From Tolypocladium sp. Sup5 PDA-1 (Eukaryota; Ascomycota; Sordariomycetes; Hypocreales; Ophiocordycipitaceae), in contig JPHH03000082.1 in assembly GCA_000750105.3 (NCBI GenBank), positions 41,824-105,823 on the forward strand: a stretch of 64,000 nt of DNA, given 5' to 3'. The notes beneath the pieces are model-generated. The model did no database searches, had not been told where the DNA came from, and saw only the letters and a list, made by a program, of their open reading frames with translations. Shown piece after piece: positions 31,664 to 43,400 of this stretch (the stretch's first letter is position 1; each line of letters begins with the position of its first letter). A program made the position numbers and the translations under genes.

Positions 31664-33248
31664 CAGGCACTCATTCTTCTCCGTAAATGCCTTCTTTCTC
31701 GAGGAAGACACGTTTGAACTACGGAAGATCGTTCTCGGTCTTCCATGTATTACAATAGCGCATACCGGAGAGAATATCTCGGGAGCTATAATGGAAGTGC
31801 TAGATGAGTTCGAGTTGATCGCAAACGACAAAGTCGGATATATTATCCTCGATAACGCCGCGAGTAATGAATCTGCGGTCGAGGAGATAGGCCACAAGCT
31901 CTAGTGGCAAAATCCGGCAAGCAGAAAGATCCGGTGCTTCGGGCATATTCTGCATCTTGTCGCCAAGGCTCTTCTCTTTGTCACCGATAACAATGCACTA
32001 GAGGATCTTGATGCGGACGACTTTAGCGAGTAGGCAAAAAGGGGTCTAGTAGGCAAACTCCACAACCTTGCGGTTTGGATCAATCGATCAAACAAGGCCG
32101 CGGCAATTCTACGGAGACTACAAGATGAGGACCCCGATAAGGACTATTCTGGCACCCTTAATGTTATCCTTGATAATAGCACTCGTTGGCTGTCTCAATA
32201 CTATATAATCGAGCGGGCCATTAAGCTCCGACGCTATCTTAAGGAACTAGGGGATATCACGATACAATCGAGCAAGAATTCTTAGCGAACCCGAAATTCT
32301 CGTACCGAGACGGCCAGCCCACTGCCTAAATGTCTCGAGGAAGCAAACCTACTGAGTGACGCAGACTGGGATGCGCTTGGTTAGTTTAGAGATATTCTCA
32401 AAATATTCGATTCCTGTCTCTTGCGGCTTGAAGGGGATGGCAAACCCCGACGTCGTAAAGGGGGTGTCGAATCTCAATGCGGAATTATCTGGCAGGTCGC
32501 ATCGCATACGAATTCCTGCTTTCCATATTGGAGAAAGCGAAAACCGAGGCAGCAGCTCGGACAGAGCCCGGTTACTACTCATCGTGCGTCAATTCGGCAT
32601 GGGCCAAGCTCAACGAGTACTAGGCTAAGCTCGATGAGACGCCAATATAGTTACTATGCCGCCACGGTTCTCTATCCCGGCATATAGATGTCGTTCTTGA
32701 CAAAAGCATACGGTGAACGGGAAGAATGGCTCCTTGTGGCGCGCCAGCTGATCTAAAAGCTCTGGGAAGAAGAGTATCGCGACCTTCCCGCCCGGTGGGA
32801 GATTGAGAGCAGCAACCTTCCGGTGGCGGTTCGAGCGCGCGAATATAATCCATTCAATTCCTTTCAAGACGGTTTGATATCATCCACTAACCACGGGGGT
32901 GACGAAGTTACTGACGAGCTCGACAAATGGTTATCTACTAAGCAAGACATATATACAAAGTATGACAATCCGCTTGAATACTGGTCTGCTAAGCGATTTG
33001 AGTATCCGCGGGTGGCGAAAATGGCAATCGACGTTCTATTAATCCCGGCTATGGCTGCTGAGTGTGAGAGGACATTCTCTTCCGCCGGTTGTATGGTGTC
33101 GCTCAAAAGGACGGGTCTAGACGCAAGCACAATCGCCGTTACGCAGACGGTACGGTCATGGATACGGGCTGGCCTGCTGGAAGGGTACGATAGTTTGCTA
33201 AAGGAGATGGGCGGTGACGGGGCGGGGGAGTTAGCAGACCGGGGTTAG
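31664..33248 (+). pseudogene. hAT transposase, inactivated by stop codons
   Basis: A largely continuous frame shows hAT landmarks in order: GYIILDNAASN, a CFGHILHLVAKALL block, DNSTRWLSQYYIIERA, YYAATVLYPG, and the C-terminal dimerisation region (YWSAKRFEYPRVAKMAIDVL, then ECERTFSSAG). Several stops interrupt it, mostly TAG where glutamine or tryptophan would be expected, as C-to-T or G-to-A changes would make. The final 141-codon segment (32823-33248) is open. The relative order of motifs resembles fungal Restless-like or Tol-like hAT proteins. It cannot encode an active transposase. Confidence 0.85.
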
Positions 33249-33262
33249 CCGGCTGTCTATCT

Positions 33263-33375
33263 ACTGAATCTATCTACATCTACATGTAGCCTACATCTAT
33301 CTATCTATATTGAAAATTATGACTAATCATCTACATCTATCTACATGAGGCTCCGGTAGATAGATGTAGATAGAT
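33263..33375. repeat. TCTA/CATCTA short tandem repeats
   Basis: Repeated TCTATCTACATC-type units run on both sides of a small palindromic centre (CATCTATCTACATGAGG with TAGATAGATGTAGATAG). They separate the transposase relic from the monooxygenase fragment and may mark the element's 3' end. Confidence 0.7.
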
Positions 33376-33448
33376 TCGCCAGCCTGCATAGACGCTTCCC
33401 GTCGCTCTCGCCAGAGTACCTGGCAAAGTAGCTAACCAAAACGTTGCA

Positions 33449-34805
33449 GGGGCTGGACAAGCTGGTCTTTCCGCCGGTGCGCGCCTGGCGCAACTGGGTG
33501 TCCCATGCTTGGTCATAGACCAGCATTCGAAGATGGGTGACTCCTGGCGACTCGCTACCCCCGACTTGTACTCCACGACCCGGTTTGGTGTACGCTCCAT
33601 GAGCCCTGCCGATCCAACCGTACAGCATGCTGATGCCGGTCTAACAGATAATCATATGCCCTACCTTCCCTTCCCGGTCAACTGGCCGGTGTTTGCAGCC
33701 AAAGACAAGGTTGCAGAGTTCCTGGAATCGTACGCACAGCTCATGGAACTGAATACGTGGTCATCGGCAACTCTAAAGCGCGCAGAATGGGACGGCAACA
33801 GCTGGGACGTGACAATTGAACGCCGCTCGGAACAAGGGGGCATCGAGGTGCGAACGCTCCGGACTCACCACATCGTACAGGCGACTGGGGTGAACGGGGA
33901 GCCCAAGATTCCCAGGATCGAGGGCACGAGCGACTTCCGCGGACCCATCTGCCACTCGTCGCAGTTCTCGGGTGCAGAGTCGACGGCCCCGGGCAAGCGG
34001 GTGGTGGTGGTCGGGAGCGGTGTTTCGGGGCACGACATCGCGCAGGACTTCAGCGAACGCGGCCACCATGCGACGCTTGTCCAGCGAGGCCCGACATGCA
34101 TTGACAGGACCGCCTACGTCTACGGCCAGGGCTTGTATTCGGAGGATGGCCCGGCTACCGAGGACGCAGACTTCCTCACCCACAGCGTCCCGCTTCCGCT
34201 GCTGAAGAGGCGGGAGATCGAAAAGACGGACCGATGCATGACGGAAAACAAGGAATACTTCCAAGGGCTGGAGAAGGCCGGTTTCATAGTCGACAGAGGT
34301 CCAGATGGCGCCGGGTAAGTCTTCTGCGGCGATGGTACGGACAATACGCCACGTTGTCGGATTCCAAGCTCATCCGGGTGTTCACAGTCGAAAGTTCAAG
34401 TTCCTCCAATACGCCGTCGGCTCCTACATCGACGTCGGCGCATCCCAGCTGATCATCGACGGCCACATCAAAGTCAAGCAAGGCGCCGTCGCGCGGATCA
34501 ACCCGCACTCGCTGCTCCTGGACGACGGCACCGAGCTGCCGGCCGACGAGATCGTCCTCGCAACAGGGTACAGCAGCATGCTGGCGACGACGGCCAAGAT
34601 CATGGGCGCCGACTTTGCTTGTCAGCTGAAGGAGGTGTGGGGCATCGACGACGAGGGCGAGCTCCGGTCCATCTGGCGGCGCTCAGGGCACCCCGGCTAC
34701 TGATTTGCGGGTGGCAACTTCGCGCTGTGCAGGTACTACTCCAGGATGCTGGCGCTGCAGATCAAGGCCATCGAGGAGGGCATCATGCGCTACGAGGACC
34801 TGTAG
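33449..34805 (+). pseudogene. FAD-dependent (FMO-like) monooxygenase, 5'-truncated with a premature stop
   Basis: The fragment opens at the FAD Rossmann motif GAGQAGLSAGARLAQLG, directly behind a splice-acceptor-like TTGCAG. The upstream exon that should supply the first beta strand is missing, replaced by transposon-flank repeat. The NADP site VVVVGSGVSGHDIAQDF is intact. A GTAAGT...ACAG intron (about 34315-34387) restores the frame into SYIDVGASQLIIDG and DEIVLATGY. A TGA at 34701-34703 falls after SGHPGY where these enzymes have tryptophan. In-frame homology (GGNFALCRYYSRMLALQIKA) continues to a TAG at 34805, so this is a TGG-to-TGA change. Family members oxygenate nitrogen, sulphur or carbonyl carbon. 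It may once have tailored the peptide or its amine. A shortened product missing the last 34 residues is possible but also lacks a start. Confidence 0.85.
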
Positions 34806-35173
34806 AGGTGGGGATGGCTTGAATGTGCCATATCCGGCGTGAAGGAGCGCACATCAAATCCACGGCCCGTGGCGTTTACGTGATGGAGCCGAAGGCCGAA
34901 TACCATATTGGCTTTCGATCCCAACTCGTTCGCGGCCGGGCCCGTTTGGTTCTAAAACGTTTGTTCGGCGTGCACACGTACACAATGAGCCTGAGCATTT
35001 CACTTGAAATAAGAAGGCTCCCGACGGGGGCCCTGCATAACGATCATATTGCCAGTAATGACTGTCTGTACAAGGACCGCATTCATCTAACGACTGGTGC
35101 CTGCGGGCGATCTCAATACACCATGTCACCGGCTTTTCGATTTCGCCCAGCTTCTCGGCCCCGTCGGCCTCGT
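34806..35173. other. Short gap between convergent gene ends
   Basis: About 370 bp lie between the monooxygenase relic and the homocitrate synthase stop. I searched both strands for the missing homocitrate synthase C-terminal domain (the FTHKAGIHAKA-type block) and did not find it. Confidence 0.6.
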
Positions 35174-36669
35174 TCACTCCATGTCCTTCAGAGACAGCAC
35201 AAAGTGGTTGAAAGGGATTTCCACCCCGACAATCTGGGCAACCAAGTTTTCAAGGTAGCCCAGCGTCTCGAGCCTGTACTTGCCCAAGATGAACTTGCGG
35301 TCCGTTGGGATCACACAGGCCATGAGGCCGCCGAGAGGCGTGATGCCGTTTCGTTCGCCGATGCCGAGCACCGTGGTATCGATGTGAGTAGCGCCAGCCT
35401 CGAGAGCGACGAAGGCGTTCGCGATGGCGCATCCCGTGTCGTTGTGGAAGTGCGTCTCGATGTCGCAGCGAACGACCTTGCGCAGCGCGTCGATCTTGTC
35501 ATACACCTCCATCGGCGTGGCACCGCCCACGGTGTCGGCGATGCCCACGCGGTCCGCGCCCAGCCGGTCGACGAGAGAGTACAGCTTCAGGATCTCGGAG
35601 AAGTCCGAGCGGAAGGAGTCCTCCCCGGAGAAGCGAATCTCAACCTTGTTCGACTTGACGTATTCGACGACCTCCTGCACCTTGGCAGCAATGTAGGCCA
35701 TGTCCTTTCCGTGCGAATGCTCCATGAGCTGGGAAGAGGTGCCAATGCACATATTGCTGCGTTCGGAGCCGTCAGTCGTGGGATGCGCAGTTGCAGAAGG
35801 GAGAGGACGTACATTCCATCCACGCCTGTCTGAACGGCGATTCTCGCGTCGTCCATGTTGCATCGGATGTGGCACAATACCTGGCTCATTGTTAGACAGG
35901 AAGTTGGGGCAGTCTAAGCTGGGCTCACCTTGGCCCGCAGACCTAGCTTGCAAATGGCCTCGCAATCAGCTCTCGACTGCTCAGAAGCAGCGGGCGACGT
36001 CAACTCGATCTAATGCAAGACGTCAGCTACACACGGTCCCTTCCAAAGCTTCTCGTCTCCACCGCTTGGGTTGGCAGTCCTACGTAGTCCACTCCAAAAT
36101 CATCCAGGGCGTGGGCGATTTTGATCTTCTGTGCCGTGTCGAAGTAGGCCGTGGCAAACTGCTCGCCCTCGCGCAGAGTGCTGTCGATGATGCTGAAGTT
36201 GGCCAGGCTGACAGAGGAGCACGTGCGAGTGGCATCGCTCGTCACGGTCCCAACGTCGGAATCGTCGATGTCACGCGAGACGGAAGAGCATGGCGAGGAG
36301 ACGTCCGTAAGAGGGCCTTCATCGGCCTCTCCATGCTCAATATTCCAGTCCAAGCAGTCGGTAGCAGGGCTCATTAGGGGGGCATCCAAGACATCGCCCC
36401 GACGGTGTCCTGAACACGAAAGAGTAAGCAAACGGTTCGGGCCTCTGGGAAAAAGGAGTAAAACAAATCCTACCATTGACACACGAGATGGCGCCGTCCC
36501 CGTGAGAGCCGTTGTTGCTGCTGCTGGCACCGTTTCCCATGGTATGGCTCGTATGGTGCCCGATGGGATGCGACGCGTCGCCATGTATGCCGCCGCTGCT
36601 GCTGCTGCTGGCGCCGTTTCCCATGGTATGGCTCGTGTGGTGGGAGATTGGGATATTAGCCGTTGCCAT
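35174..36669 (-). CDS. Homocitrate synthase-like protein lacking the C-terminal domain
   Basis: Five exons (36669-36474, 36409-36084, 36009-35929, 35880-35813, 35756-35174) join in frame to 417 residues. The catalytic TIM barrel is clear: FSIIDSTLREGEQF at about 137-150, YIELTSPAASEQSRADCEAI, HIRCNMDDAR, the metal-binding HFHND near 326, and LGIGERNGITPLGGLMA. Homology stops abruptly at IPFN, and the frame ends VLSLKDME. The C-terminal domain of about 120 residues, which supplies the HKAGIH active-site histidine, is absent. The first 136 residues are an unusual extension containing a duplicated HHTSHTMGNGASSS block. The full enzyme joins acetyl-CoA and 2-oxoglutarate in the first step of fungal lysine synthesis. 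Lysine is a source of pipecolate, so a cluster copy could feed the NRPS. As it stands the enzyme is probably inactive, or it needs a partner subunit. Confidence 0.85.
36520..36660. repeat. Direct repeat within homocitrate synthase exon 1
   Basis: Two copies of a segment containing GCTGCTGCTGG and TTTCCCATGGTATGGCTCGT lie about 90 bp apart. They encode the duplicated HHTSHTMGNGASSS block, so the N-terminal extension grew by tandem duplication. Confidence 0.8.
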
Positions 36670-37688
36670 GCCGTCTGTCGTAGCATTAGATGCGAGTCAA
36701 TTTGTTTTATGTGCACACCTGGGAGACTTTGCGAGCGTTGCGTGCACACCACGAGTACTGGTGTGGAGGTGGTGGCTGGTGGACTGTTGGAGGCTAGATT
36801 ACCTTATTTGTGACTCAAGCAAAAAAGGGTTTTCCGGTCTTCGGAACGACATGTGGGAGGGCTAGTGGCAGCGTGCGGCACTGCGGACCAACGCTGGCAA
36901 TTCAATTTCAGCCACCTCTGGCGGCCGATTGAGGCGACGCTACGGAGTAACCTTATTTAAAGATCCGGGCAGCACAGACCATACGAACAAGTAGCCGCGC
37001 GTGACGAAGCAGGCGCTCTTGAAGCCGCGCCGGACTTGTATAAAGACAGTAAGGTACTCCGCACAGAAGCCTACCGACCTACGAGTAGTGAGGGGCGCCT
37101 CCTTCCTTTTTCCGTTTATGGACAATGAACTCATAGTTACGGGTACGTACCCCGTAGAGTCACCATTTTGATCCCGTCTGCCAAGGCACGGGCCGAGTAA
37201 AAGCTGGCGGCGGTGGGTCCGTCTCGGACGGCAGGCGGGACCCCGCCCCGCCTTACTGTTCCCAGTTAGCAGCACCGGGGCCAGGCAGGGGGCGGCCGAT
37301 CACTTTCCTCCCGCAGCGGGCCACTAATTCGAGCCTTCCCGCCCGATGAGCTGGACCCAGCGCTGCCTCACCGCCGCCTCACTGTCGCGTGTTTCCACGG
37401 GGCAGTTGCATGTGACGGGCGCATGCGCCCCGGCCGCTTTCTGACTGTCCGCTACCTCGCAGCACTGCACGGCGCGACGACTCTTGGCGCGCAGATGCCG
37501 CGTACGGGGCCGGCCAGTGGGCGACATATATACTGTTCGAGGCAGGCATGTCCTTTTTTGCCCTTGACTGTCCACGTTTTCGTGCTGCCCGACGCCGTTC
37601 GTTCCGCATTTGCCCTGTCAGGACTGTTGCCGGGGTCGAGTATGCTGGCCGCCCCGAGTGTTCCTACATGTTTAGGCCGCGACACACC
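36670..37688. promoter_or_regulatory. Shared divergent promoter region, homocitrate synthase and bZIP gene
   Basis: About 1 kb lies between two start codons that point away from each other. A TATATA element at 37527-37532 sits 157 bp before the bZIP ATG at 37689 and fits a promoter for it. No factor-binding site can be named with confidence. Confidence 0.5.
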
Positions 37689-39439
37689 ATGCCGGCCTCA
37701 CCTATCTCGTACGCTCTTCCTATGCGCGAGAACCTGCATTCCGATGAAGACTGGTCTCGCATCTCCGATAAGAAGATGAAGAAACGATTGCAAAACCGTG
37801 TGGCGCAGCGCGAGTACCGTAAGCGTCCCATCCCCCCCCGTTGGCGCTGGCCGGGGTCTGACACGGCATGTCCATTCGGCATGACAGGCCGACGCACGCG
37901 GGAACGCATCGAAGGATTGACGGCAGAGTTGAACGAATATCGCCGCCAGGCACACGAGCCCCAAGGTGGCAGCACACATGAACCCCGGTCCGAGGGCAAC
38001 ACGAACCGCTCGTCGCCGCCGCAAGAGGAACAAGAACAGCCGCCAACACAGCCACCAGCACAGTCACCAACTCAACCACCACCAACACAACCACCAACAC
38101 AACCACCAACGCAACCGCAACCGCAATCCCAGGAGCAACAACAACACCAGCAGCGGCGGCAGCATCACCGCGACGCACCAGAGCTGCTGGCTCTGGCCGA
38201 CACCGTCAACGCCTGCGCTCCCTTCACCACCACCATCATCATTCCATCTCTGCTGCAACCATCATCGTCATCATCGTCGGCCGTGCCCGGTTCCGCCACA
38301 CAGCAAGATGCTGGCATCTCGAGTCCAACCGCGACACGGATTCCGTCCCACGAAATGCCCAACATGGGACGCTCTGCATTCCCTGCGGGCGAATCTCGGC
38401 GGACTCCGGTGTCGGAGGCCCGTACGTCTGCAGTCCCCCCCTTCCCTCCTCTTCGTTTGTCTTGTTCCCTCAGTTGACTCATCTCCCGCACAGCCGATCG
38501 AGACTACCGTCATCAAGGCGATATTGGGTTCCTGCCGATTGACATGGACGATGACGGCGGCAACGAATTCTTCGACGTTTCCGACAACATGACCACGTTA
38601 CTGACAAGCCAGTCCCCTCTGGCGCTCGCGCAACCTCCACCCCCACCCGATGCGCTGATGCAGGCTCCCGATGCCCGTGCTGGCCCGGGGCCGAACCGTT
38701 CGAGCGCCAATCGGGACCGCGCCAACATCTGGGACTCGCTGCCGGGCGCCAATGTTTCCTTGGAGCAACGCTTTGACTTCCTCTTCGACTGGGTGCAACA
38801 CGCGGGTTTCGGTAGCCTGGATCACCTGCTCGAAGTGTGGTACACGGGCGACTTCAACGTTAGTTCGCCGCTCCGGCAAGAGCAGCGCTTGAGCCGGCAC
38901 CGCGGCCTCACCACCCTCCTGGCCAAGCTGCGCGGATCCACGCACTGGAGCAAATGGGAACGGTGGGGATACCAGGAAGAGACATTGCAAGGGGCGGAGA
39001 GCATCCTGCGCGCCGAATTCTCGGCTCTGATATCCGTACAGTGCGCCCAGTTCGGGCGCCTCGTCGCCGCGTTCGACGCCCGCCCCGACCGAGACAAGCC
39101 TGAAACGACAAGGGCGTTGAAGCGGTGCCTGCAGGACGAAGTAAGTCTGACCATTGCCCAACGTTGTCATGGGAAAGTGGCATGGACCCATCCGGCGACT
39201 AATCCGACGCATTCGTCCGGCGTTTGCAGCTGCCACAGCTTCGCACGTTACTCACGGCGGTAACCGTCGACTCGGGCAAGGCAGGACGCCATGCGAACCG
39301 CAAAGCCATCGACGCTGCAACCATGGTCCTGTCCATGGCGGGACGCGTCTCGGACGCTGACCTCTTGGCCATCTTACAAGATGTTATACAGAACGGCAGT
39401 CGCACGCCTGAAGGCGCCATCTTACCAGGCCCGTCATAA
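37689..39439 (+). CDS. bZIP transcription factor, probable cluster regulator
   Basis: Four exons (37689-37818, 37888-38421, 38494-39140, 39230-39439) join to 506 residues. The basic region KKMKKRLQNRVAQREYR at about 29-45 has the N-x-x-AQ-x-YR signature of fungal bZIP proteins. A 69-bp intron falls inside this block and splices to RRTRERIEGLTAELNEY, a short coil. A long Pro, Gln and Thr-rich region follows, partly built of tandem CCAACACAA-like units. The C-terminal half (WVQHAGFGSLDHLLEVWYTG, then HWSKWERWGYQ) is the conserved tail of this fungal bZIP class. The ATG at 37689 was preferred over one at 37548 because that one lies about 20 bp after the TATATA element. Its position between the homocitrate synthase and NRPS2 suggests pathway-specific control, which is inference. 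Confidence 0.88.
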
Positions 39440-40437
39440 GCGCGTGCATGGGTGTGTCTATCATGTTGCTGGACAGCCTGCGCCAAAGACTCGGAAGCGG
39501 AGATGGTGTCGTGTGAACGAAAAGACTCGCATGGCGATGTCGATAAGAACTGCCTGCTGCCTGCTGCCTGCTCTCCAGGGTAGGGAGGCGAACAGCGCCC
39601 CGGGCCTACATCAAAGGGACAAGCAACTCGAGTCGCCGCCCCATTCGCGCAGAACGCATTTGCGAGGAGCAAATCATGTCAGCAGTGCAAGTGGCATAGG
39701 GCTGGAGGTAGGCCAATTATGCAAGATCGCCAAGGTGGTTGGTATACCGCTCGTGTAAACGTATCCTACGTATACATCCCCCTACCGGACAAGCCCGCCT
39801 ATAGTACGCCTCGAGAACGGAGTCTCCGTACTTGATCTATAAATTCGATATCCTAGTTTTGTTTGAAAATATTGGGATATAATAATACTAATAACACTAA
39901 TAATAACATTAATTCATTACGCCCAGCATAATCGCCTAGAGGGCTCCAAATATCCATCGCTTTCGGCATGGTCGCGAACCCATCAGGCCCTTAAAGTTTC
40001 CGTCATGTCTGCGCCGCTCTCTCGTGCTCAGCGGGTAGCAAGCACGTTTAATGGCGTTCCCCTCTCAACTAACTGTTCATCGTCCTATACCGGCGGATGA
40101 GGCGCGCCTCGTCGCGGTCAGTTCGAGGGTTGCGTAGGGGGGTTGCCTGGATTGAAGATAGGTGAGAGTCGTTTTGCTGTCCTCGGTGGAAGCCTAGTCG
40201 ACTTTCGGGCTCTTCTCGATGATGATGCTGCTGCCGCGTGTCGATTCAACAGACTTCTGCTTCTGTGCACTTTGATCGCTTCGCTTTTATAAGATGTCTA
40301 TTAAATTCACGGCATCAACCTCCATCATCTATGTGCTGTATCTCAACGCGACCCCGGCGCTTCCACGCAACAGTGCAACCATTCCACAGGCTTTCAATGG
40401 CCCCAGTTCCCATTGTCTGTCCCTCGCCGATCAGACC
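39440..40437. other. Intergenic region between convergent bZIP and NRPS2 ends
   Basis: About 1 kb holds the 3' ends of both genes. An AT-rich patch with AATAATAC-type runs lies around 39850-39920. No gene or repeat is supported. Confidence 0.6.
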
Positions 40438-43400
40438 TCACAACCCGCTCCGCGTGAACACCTCTCCCGCCATGTCACGCCTCTCTTTACCAGGCACACC
40501 CAAGAAGCCACTCTCGAGGAGGTATTCGACGTTCTTGCGCACCGCCGCTTCAACACGCTGTGACGAGACTCCTGCTTCCGCGGCTCCTACCCCACTACCG
40601 TTCACTTTCTGTGTCGGCGGCGAGCCGAGACGGCCCAAGAAATGCTGCACCGGCCACAGCACATGCCGTTCCCCCTCGGATTCGAGATCGCCTTGCACCT
40701 TCAGCAGCCACTCTTCCCACGAGACGGGCGTCAAGCACGCTCCGGCGCCGCCGAGGACTTCGGAAACGATGCGCCAGAAGTCGGCGATGGAGATGTCGCT
40801 GTCGATGGCGGTGTAGGGGGTGAACGTGCTCGTCCTCTCCTCCTCTCCTGTCTCCCCCAACGCTGACGATAGTTGCTGCAGAACCCGGCCCGCGATGAAG
40901 TCGGTGTCAGCCACCAGCATTCGGTGCCCGGCCGGATCTTGCGGATAAGCATGGACGCGCGCCGCCCCGGCGACGATTCTCCAGATCAAGTCGTCCGTGT
41001 TGGCGATGCCTTTATCCGGCGTCCCCACGATCCGACCCGGTTTCACCGTCGAGAGCATGTCCTGATGTGCGGGCAGACGAGCCGCACACTCGCCAACGAT
41101 CAGCTCGGAGAGCACTTTCGTCTGACTGTAGCCGAGACCGTGGGAAGACAAGGAACGCGCGACAGCCACACGGTCCGCGTCCTGATCCACATGGGGTCCC
41201 CCGGAAATGTACACCATCTTGGGGTGCGCGGGCGATGCAAGGGCGATGTCGACGAGTTGCAGCGTCGAGTCGACGTTGACGGACTTGAGGGCAGCAAAGT
41301 CGGCACTCCAATCGACGGCGGCGCCATTGTGGACGATCGCATCAATGTTCCCAGCGTCCAACTTCCCGTTCAACGCCTTCCAGTCATCTTGAGCCAGACC
41401 GAAGCCGCGCATGCCCAGGTCGCCCTTCCAGACATCGAGCTTGGCCAGGTACCGCTCAGCCCACCAGCCTGCGATCCGGGCCGACCTCTTGATCCGCTCG
41501 AGAGCCTGAGCGCCGTCCTGTGCGCGCACCACCACGGCCACCCTGCCGATGCTCTGCTCGGCCAGCAAGCGGTGTAGCAAAGCCGAGCCAAGATATCCCG
41601 TACCGCCCGTGAGGAGGACGCGAGCTCCCGGCGGAAGCGCGCTCACGACGTGCTCGCGCCATTTTGCATTGCTCGGAGGCCAGACCTGTTGCAGCAGAGC
41701 CTCGAACACCTTTCCAAGATCCTCGCCCGGTGCAGAGGGATCCGCTTGTGTAGGCACCTGCCCTAGGACGAAGGGAGCCAGCGCACGGATGGTGGACGTG
41801 CTCCGGCCGTTGATGAACTGGACGCTCAGCGTCTTGTCGAACTGGCGCTTGATCTGGCCTTGCAAGGTCACGCCTTTCAACGAATCGCCGCCGAGCTGAT
41901 GGAAGCTGTCGTCGATGCTGATTTGCGTTTCCGCGATGCCCAGGACGTGGGCGAACAGACGTCGCAATTCGGATTCCGTGTCGTTGCGCGGCGCTTGGAA
42001 GGGAGCCTTTTGGAATGCCGCATATCGCCGCACCTCATCTACAGTCATATCCATGAATGCGTTTTGAAGGCGCCTGGCGTCGAGCTTTCCGGTTGGAGTC
42101 GCGGGCATGGCTGTGACGGGAACAAAGTATGCTGGGACCATGTACGACGGGAGGCGTGCGGCCAAGTCCTCCGACAAGGCCACAAACGCCCGGAGGAGAC
42201 TGTCGTCCATTGCCACCACGTCAAAGGCCGGAGAAGCGGCTCGGCGACTGGTGGTGGTGCAGACAAACGCCACCAAGGTGTCCTGGGAAGCAAGCCGAGC
42301 CTTGGTGACGGCCACCTGGCGTGCAATGGGCAGTAGCTCCCTGATGTGGTGTTCGATCTCGCCGGGCTCCAGCCGCTGGCCCCGGAGCTTGACCTGCGTG
42401 TCCCTGCGGCCGACATATTCGATCGTGCCGTCGTCGTTGTACCGCACCAAGTCGCCCGTTCTGTAGACCCGCCGATACGGGCCGGGCGGCAGCCAAGGGG
42501 GAGACTCGATGAACGCACGCGTCGTTCTTGCTTCATCGTTCAGATATCCCCGAGCGAGCCCCGGCCCCTGCACCACCAACTCCCCCACGCAGCCTACGGC
42601 AGCCAGACGGTGGTGTTCGTTGTCCGAGTCGATGATCCACAAGCGAGCGTTGCATCCACGCCCAATCGCCCGTGGAGAAGCCTCTGAGGATTGGATGACG
42701 TGGGTGGCGATGCAGACCGACGCCTCCGCGGGCCCGTAGGCGTTCAGCAGGCGTACTCGTCCAAGCCACGGATCAATCACGTCTTTGGCCGGCGCTTCAC
42801 CACCGAGGACGAGAGTCTCGAGTGAGTGCATCTCATCCCGGTCCAGGGTTCGCACGAAGGACGGGGTGAGCATGGCCCAGTTGACGTTCGCAGCGTTCAT
42901 GAAATCCCCGAGCGGGCCCAGCCTTTGCTCGTCAGAAGGCACGCAGACGCAGCCACCAAATACGAGCGTTGCTAGACATTCGGTGATGGAGCCATCGAAG
43001 ATGTAGTTGGAAAACTGCAAGACTCGGGACTTGGGCCCAAGGCCCATCGCAGTGCCGTGACCAAGGATGCTCGATGCGATGGCATGGTGGTCGACGACAA
43101 CCCCCTTAGGCTCGCCAGTACTTCCCGAAGTGAAGAGCACGTAGGCTACGCCTCCCTGGGCCGCGTCATCTGCACCGTCAGGCCCGGTCGGGCCCAGGTC
43201 GGGGTCAGAAGTGGGCAGAGAAGACATCAGGGATGTCGACAAAACGACGAGCGGCACCTGGATGTCCTGACACACGCCCAGCGTCGCCGGAGAAACCAGC
43301 ATCAGCGGCGCTTTCGATGCCGTCACGAGCTGTCGACGTCGACTCAGAGGATGGTCCGGGCTCAAGGGCACAAAGGCACCCCCGGCCTTCATGATTGCCA

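Larger units (their letters stand above)
31294..33248 (+). mobile_element. hAT-superfamily DNA transposon relic
   Basis: The element runs from the 370-bp 5' flank through a degraded transposase to the end of its C-terminal dimerisation domain. Terminal inverted repeats and target-site duplications could not be defined with confidence. The left edge lies next to the truncated ABCB gene and the right edge next to the 5'-truncated monooxygenase, so insertion or later rearrangement here probably removed parts of both neighbours. Confidence 0.75.

Noticed and set aside
34806..35173. Hidden last exon of homocitrate synthase
   Set aside because: No frame in this gap encodes the FTHKAGIHAKA-type block or other C-terminal motifs.
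34823..35833. 336-codon + strand frame over homocitrate synthase
   Set aside because: It is antisense to the conserved TIM-barrel exons and no domain is seen.
40238..40816. + strand frame overlapping the NRPS2 3' end
   Set aside because: It is antisense to the R domain and partly in the intergenic gap, with no domain.
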